A stretch of 9,829 nucleotides of DNA from Desulfocapsa sp. (GTDB lineage Bacteria; Desulfobacterota; Desulfobulbia; Desulfobulbales; Desulfocapsaceae). Below the pieces are notes generated by a model, which saw nothing but the letters and a program-made list of their open reading frames with translations, had not been told where the DNA came from and searched no databases. Made by a program: the position numbers and the translations under genes. The DNA lies in the NCBI GenBank assembly GCA_030638765.1, contig DAOWDZ010000171.1, positions 1 to 9,829 on the forward strand, given 5' to 3'. This document shows positions 6,240-9,829 of this stretch, piece by piece (within the stretch, counting starts at the first letter, position 1; each line of letters starts with the position of its first letter).

Positions 6240-6803
6240 TCAGCGGTTTATTTTTGCAGTAACTCTCTTCACAAGCTCTTCCACTGGGGCACCGGTATCT
6301 ATTTCGATTACCTGTTCCGTATCTGTAATGGGTTCTGCTCGTTTTTTCTGAGAACAATAAATATCCCAGTTTCCATCTGAGACGGCAGCAGGATCATTTG
6401 CACGAATTTCTAAGCGTTCCTGCACCACTTTTTCTGAACAGAAACAGTGTACAAAAACTATTCTTACCTGATTAGCAAGCTGTTTTCGCAGCAGATCCCT
6501 TTCAACCATTGACTGATAAGATCCATCGAGCACAACTGAAGCCTGTACGTCGGCCTTAAAATGAGACACAGCATGCTCAATCAACGTGTCATAGGTACGC
6601 CTGCTGAATTCCGAAGAATAAATACCACCATCGACATCTTCCTTTTGAGAAGTTTCAGGAGCAATACCCGCAAGCTCCTTACGGACTCTGTCTGAATTGT
6701 AATAGGGTAATCCATACTGACTTGCCCAGGCAGAAGCAAGATAACTTTTACCAGTGGCAATCATTCCGAAAAATACAACGAGAAGATTCTCAGGCTGTCG
6801 CAT
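6240..6803 (-). CDS. P-loop kinase/ATPase, AAA_33-like half of a usually fused kinase
   Basis: The 187-residue product has a Walker A motif GMIATGKS at 13-20. It also has NSDRVRKELAG (about 33-43), YSSEFSRRTYDTLIEHA and LDGSYQSMVERDLL, all typical of the small-molecule kinase-like P-loop family COG0645. RLEIRANDPAAVSDGNWDIY and an EPI motif follow near the C-terminus. In many bacteria this domain is fused behind an APH-like domain in one protein of about 500 residues. Here it is a separate gene: the ATG at 6803 lies inside the end of the APH-like gene, overlapping it by 14 bases in the +1 frame. AAAAG upstream is a weak ribosome-binding site, so reinitiation from the upstream gene is likely. 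The substrate is unknown. Confidence 0.85.
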   Translation of the reverse strand: MRQPENLLVVFFGMIATGKSYLASAWASQYGLPYYNSDRVRKELAGIAPETSQKEDVDGGIYSSEFSRRTYDTLIEHAVSHFKADVQASVVLDGSYQSMVERDLLRKQLANQVRIVFVHCFCSEKVVQERLEIRANDPAAVSDGNWDIYCSQKKRAEPITDTEQVIEIDTGAPVEELVKRVTAKINR

Positions 6804-7803
6804 ACTTTTCTGGCAGCATAAAATGCTTTTTAGCCTGTTCAATCAGGCTGGCTTTGGCATTTTCATCCACTGCCGGATCACTTGCAGTAAACAGTGCAAT
6901 TTTGGCACGAACATAGGTGCGGTAGCATTTATAGAAATTCAACATCTCCATAAGGGCAGGGTCAGATGATTTTGCGACAAACTCTTTTATAAAATAATCA
7001 GCAAGCTCACTCTCGCCGTGAAAATCAAGATCCATCGCAAGAAAGGCAACGTCTGCTGCCACATCGGTATAGCGGAACCGCTCATTAAACTCTATGCAGT
7101 CAAAGATATACACAGGATCAGACAGACAAATATTAGCGGAATGCATGTCTCCATGACAATCTCTGATTTTTCCAGCATCAATTCGTGCCTGAAAGCGATC
7201 CTCATGACTCAGAAATTCTTTTGAATAGTTCACGATTGTCTCAAACTGGGCTCTCGTTACAGCGCCCTGATCGACAAATCCTTCAGTCTGTTCAAAATTT
7301 TCAAGGACATTAACTGCTACGGAATCAGCCTTTCCAAAATCCTTAATTTCTGCATCACCTGCTGCCGCCTCATAAAAGGGAACCAGCTGGTCAATGATAT
7401 CATCAAGGTGAGCTTTGGTCAGTTCTCCCTGTGCCACCACTCTGCCCATCATCCGTTCTTCGGGCATTCTTGCCATTCTGATTCCATATTCGACAATCTC
7501 GCCCTCACCATTTAGAGAAAAACTGCCTCCATCTTTATTGATGGTAACCAGCTCCTCATAAAGATCAGGACAGAGTCTACGATTTAATTCCAGCTCCTGT
7601 TCACAATAATATTTTCTTTTTTCAGGAGTTGAAAAATCCAAGAATCCGAAATCAACGGGTTTTTTCCATTTATAAACATACTCCCCCGCAAGTAGGACAA
7701 AGGATATATGGGTCTGTACCAGACGAACATCAACAGCGGCATGTGGATAACTGATTCCCTTCTGTAAATATTGGATATAGGATGGAAGTGCGGCATCACT
7801 CAT
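6790..7803 (-). CDS. APH-like (COG2187) phosphotransferase domain protein
   Basis: The 337-residue product belongs to the aminoglycoside-phosphotransferase-like family COG2187. Key residues are the ATP-binding lysine in YVYKWKKPVDFGFLDFS (43-59, probably Lys45), HGDMHSAN (217-224) with catalytic Asp219 and Asn224, and DCIEFNERFRYTDVAADVAF (235-254) with metal-binding Asp235. These are characteristic of the fused APH/P-loop proteins and not of true resistance enzymes, so drug resistance should not be assumed. The substrate is unknown. The ATG at 7803 has AAGGAG eight bases upstream. It is the first gene of the minus-strand cluster and overlaps the P-loop gene by 14 bases. The chain ends KHFMLPEKYATA, close to where the second domain normally starts. 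Confidence 0.88.
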   Translation of the reverse strand: MSDAALPSYIQYLQKGISYPHAAVDVRLVQTHISFVLLAGEYVYKWKKPVDFGFLDFSTPEKRKYYCEQELELNRRLCPDLYEELVTINKDGGSFSLNGEGEIVEYGIRMARMPEERMMGRVVAQGELTKAHLDDIIDQLVPFYEAAAGDAEIKDFGKADSVAVNVLENFEQTEGFVDQGAVTRAQFETIVNYSKEFLSHEDRFQARIDAGKIRDCHGDMHSANICLSDPVYIFDCIEFNERFRYTDVAADVAFLAMDLDFHGESELADYFIKEFVAKSSDPALMEMLNFYKCYRTYVRAKIALFTASDPAVDENAKASLIEQAKKHFMLPEKYATA

Positions 7804-7819
7804 TCCGAAAACTCCTTAA

Positions 7820-7832
7820 ATTATAGATTATA
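7820..7832 (-). promoter_or_regulatory. tandem -10-like boxes upstream of the minus-strand cluster
   Basis: On the minus strand TATAATCTATAAT contains two perfect TATAAT hexamers one base apart. The distal box (7832-7827) would start transcription near 7820 and leave a leader of about 17 bases with the AAGGAG inside. No convincing -35 hexamer is seen at the right spacing, so an activator may be needed or the match may be chance in AT-rich DNA. Confidence 0.35.
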
Positions 7833-7860
7833 ATACTACGAAAACTTTACCTTACTTTGC

Positions 7861-7907
7861 TATCATGATACTTTAAACTTTTCACCATCAACTTTCCACT
7901 TTAAACT
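7861..7907. repeat. palindrome and direct repeats in the larB/APH divergent region
   Basis: TATCATGATA (7861-7870) is a perfect palindrome. ACTTTAAACT occurs twice, at 7870-7879 and 7898-7907, 28 bases apart. All lie in the 112-base gap between the divergent APH-like gene and larB, where operators would be expected. No clear -35/-10 pair for larB was found here. The sequence is AT-rich, so chance cannot be excluded. Confidence 0.35.
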
Positions 7908-7915
7908 GGCAACAC

Positions 7916-8707
7916 ATGAATCAAGATAGCATACAAAAACTCCTGACAGGAGTGCAACGGGGAGATTGTTCCATTGAACATGCCATGGACAAGCTTCGCC
8001 TGATGCCTGGAGAATCCATAAAAGATGCCTGCATAGACCACCATCGCAGCCTCAGAACCGGTATTCCTGAAGTGATCTATGGTGAATCAAAAAGCAGCGA
8101 GCAGATCATTTGCATTGCAAAAACATTCCTGCGCCAGCAAACACTCTTTCTCGCCACTCGCATAAACCCTGAAAAAGCATATCAAATAACAGAAGCTCTT
8201 CCGGAAATTTCCTGGCACAAACAGGCAAAAATGCTCTCCTGTAACATACAGCCACCTCAACCAGCACAAACACGGGGAAACATCCTTATACTCTGTGCCG
8301 GAACCTCAGATATTCCAGTGGCAGAAGAGGCAAAAGTAACAGCACAGGCACTGGGCAACCCTGTTACTACACACTATGACACCGGAGTTGCAGGTCTACA
8401 TCGTCTTTTCAATCACCAGGAAGCCATCGCCACAGCATCTGTCATTATTGTAGTCGCCGGTATGGAAGGCGCACTGCCTAGTGTGGTGAGCGGAATGTGT
8501 CGCTGCCCGGTGATAGCGGTACCGACATCAATTGGTTACGGGACAAGTTTTGGCGGAATCACAGCCCTTTTAGGTATGCTCAACAGTTGTGCCCCAGGCC
8601 TTGCCGTGGTCAATATCGATAATGGATTTGGCGCAGCCTGTCACGCATCCACCATTAACAGAAAAAATAATGGCGAAACCTTGCAAGATTCAAGCAGTAC
8701 AGTATAA
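7916..8707 (+). CDS. larB: LarB, pyridinium-3,5-biscarboxylic acid mononucleotide synthase
   Basis: LarB carboxylates the pyridine ring of nicotinic acid adenine dinucleotide and releases AMP, the first step in making the nickel-pincer cofactor of lactate racemase (LarA) and related enzymes. LarE and LarC complete it. The 263-residue product has the N-terminal HHRSLRTGIPEVIYGE (42-57). Its PurE-like C-terminal domain shows AGTSDIPVAEEA (128-139), YDTGVAGLHRL (154-164), AGMEGALPSVVSG (181-193), VPTSIGYG (202-209) and LNSCAPG with Cys225. Cys225 matches the cysteine that forms an adduct with the substrate in characterised LarB. NIDNGFGAA (233-241) closes the core, and the last 18 residues are a polar tail. 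The ATG lacks a good Shine-Dalgarno. No larA, larC or larE lies in the window. Confidence 0.93.
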   Translation: MNQDSIQKLLTGVQRGDCSIEHAMDKLRLMPGESIKDACIDHHRSLRTGIPEVIYGESKSSEQIICIAKTFLRQQTLFLATRINPEKAYQITEALPEISWHKQAKMLSCNIQPPQPAQTRGNILILCAGTSDIPVAEEAKVTAQALGNPVTTHYDTGVAGLHRLFNHQEAIATASVIIVVAGMEGALPSVVSGMCRCPVIAVPTSIGYGTSFGGITALLGMLNSCAPGLAVVNIDNGFGAACHASTINRKNNGETLQDSSSTV

Positions 8708-8777
8708 TCGCTAAATCTTTATTCAATTAAATTATCTTCTAAAATCAACGAGTAGTATTTTTCTTCCGGGAAACTGA

Positions 8778-9829
8778 ATGAATACGTCAATAAAGCTGAA
8801 AATTTCTGCGCTTATTTTTCTGATCGCACTCTCCATTGTTACCATTATCCCCTCTTTCTATGACTCCACTCCTGACTGGTGGCAAAAGTACATGGCTCCG
8901 GAAGGATTGCGGCTCGGCCTTGATCTCCAAGGTGGAATGCACCTTGTTCTTCAGGTCAATCTTGACAAAGCAGAAGAAGATTCACTGGAACTTGCAGCCA
9001 ATGAGTTGAAAGACCTTCTCAAAGAACAAGGGATCAGTGCTGTACGAACAAAATCCGACACAGGAGTTGTCCTGTTTACTCTTCCCAACTCTGGAGCAGT
9101 TGAGACCGTAAACACAATAGTAAAAGACACCTTCCAGGAGATCAACGTCAAGGTCGACGCTAAAGAGGGCTCTTTTCCTAAAATTACCGTCACCCTGAAA
9201 CAGTCTGAGATTGATTTCATCCGTACCCATGCCGTGGAGCAATCCCTTGAGATTATCAGAAACAGAATCGATCAGTTTGGTGTTGCCGAACCGGTAATTA
9301 TTCGTCAGGGAGAGGCAGAAATAGTAGTACAGCTCCCCGGTGTCAAAGATCCAAAGCGCGCCCTGAAACTCCTTGGCGAGACGGCTCAGCTTGAGTTCAA
9401 AAAAGTCGCAGATTCCGCCGGTATTAATATTGGTCTTCTCGCTAATGAAGCCCTTAACATCGGACAATGGAACGGAACCTGGTCTGACCGTGCAGAACTG
9501 ATTAAACTTAACCAGGCCCTGCAAAACAGACTTCCGGAAAATACTAAAATTTTCATAGAAAAAGATACGGATACGACCACCGGTAAAGAAATCATCCGCC
9601 CGATCCTTCTTGACCAGCAAATCCTGATGACAGGAGAAATGGTTAAGAACGCGCAAGTTAGAATCTCCAACCAGTTCAATGAGCCCTATGTTTCCATTGA
9701 TTTCACATCAAAGGGCGGCAGAGTATTTGCCAAACTCACTGAAGAAAACGTGGGTAAACGAATGGCTATTGTGCTCGATGGCGTGGTTCGATCAGCTCCT
9801 GTCATTCGTGAGAAAATTCTTGGAGGGTC
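8778..9829 (+). CDS. secD: protein translocase subunit SecD, N-terminal part, cut by the window edge
   Basis: SecD is an inner-membrane RND-type protein that, with SecF, uses the proton gradient to pull secreted proteins out of SecYEG. The frame starts at ATG 8778 and stays open for 350 codons to the window end. A membrane helix lies at about residues 7-27. The periplasmic P1 domain begins with LRLGLDLQGGMHLVLQV (about 45-61), the hallmark of SecD. NRIDQFGVAEPVI follows at about 162-174. Near the edge VGKRMAIVLDGVVRSAPVI marks the region before the second membrane segment. The remaining transmembrane part is missing. GGGAA-like purines just upstream may be the ribosome-binding site. No yajC precedes it, although yajC-secD-secF is the common order. 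The 70-base AT-rich gap after larB shows no clear terminator. Confidence 0.94.
   Translation, partial: MNTSIKLKISALIFLIALSIVTIIPSFYDSTPDWWQKYMAPEGLRLGLDLQGGMHLVLQVNLDKAEEDSLELAANELKDLLKEQGISAVRTKSDTGVVLFTLPNSGAVETVNTIVKDTFQEINVKVDAKEGSFPKITVTLKQSEIDFIRTHAVEQSLEIIRNRIDQFGVAEPVIIRQGEAEIVVQLPGVKDPKRALKLLGETAQLEFKKVADSAGINIGLLANEALNIGQWNGTWSDRAELIKLNQALQNRLPENTKIFIEKDTDTTTGKEIIRPILLDQQILMTGEMVKNAQVRISNQFNEPYVSIDFTSKGGRVFAKLTEENVGKRMAIVLDGVVRSAPVIREKILGG

Noticed and set aside
6790..6803. Programmed -1 ribosomal frameshift joining the APH-like and P-loop halves
   Set aside because: The second frame is +1 relative to the first and the AAAA run is short; stop-and-restart at the overlapping ATG is simpler.
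6790..7803. Aminoglycoside resistance gene
   Set aside because: The residues around HGDMHSAN and DCIEFNERFRYTDVAADVAF belong to the COG2187 group found widely in chromosomes, not to known resistance enzymes.
8982..9656. Minus-strand open frame of 224 codons at the right end
   Set aside because: It lies wholly opposite secD, whose plus-strand reading carries clear SecD motifs through the same region.

Overview
The window reads as an ordinary chromosomal stretch of a moderate-GC, Gram-negative anaerobe. The best guess is a sulfate-reducing Desulfobacterota, Desulfobulbales-like. That placement is inference from gene content: an NIL-domain ferredoxin, LarB, a BamD lipoprotein, SecD and a VF530-type small protein. 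No rRNA, tRNA, CRISPR array, insertion sequence or integration signature was seen.

Layout. (1) Positions 1-1384, minus strand: the possible start of an unknown gene running off the left edge (1-63), preceded on the same strand by hemL (tetrapyrrole synthesis). (2) 1385-1700: divergent regulatory region, with a strong sigma70-type promoter for hemL that has a palindrome at its predicted transcription start, and a weaker promoter for trxA. (3) 1701-3866, plus strand: trxA, trxB and bamD. These are thioredoxin, its NADPH-dependent reductase and an outer-membrane assembly lipoprotein. A long hairpin lies between trxA and trxB. (4) 3887-7803, minus strand: a tightly packed set read from right to left as an APH-like kinase, a P-loop kinase, an NIL ferredoxin, a YaiI/DUF188 protein, an RluA-type pseudouridine synthase, a VF530 protein and a small zinc-ribbon protein. 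Gaps or overlaps are small throughout, except for 93 bases before the last gene. (5) 7804-7915: second divergent control region. (6) 7916-9829, plus strand: larB (nickel-pincer cofactor synthesis), then the first 350 codons of secD, which runs off the right edge.

How the genes work together. trxA and trxB form a complete thiol-reducing pair and are probably co-transcribed with bamD. The APH-like and P-loop kinase genes are two halves of a protein that is commonly a single fused chain, here overlapping by 14 bases. The NIL ferredoxin is of a type linked to homocysteine formation in anaerobes. The other members of the minus-strand cluster have RNA- or DNA-related family assignments, with no obvious shared pathway.

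I do not see a clear new multi-gene system. The points most worth a second look are the split kinase pair, the hemL promoter and palindrome, the trxA-trxB hairpin, the solitary larB and the unassigned CxxC zinc-ribbon protein. Several start codons differ from the longest open frame; the choices are explained in each entry.
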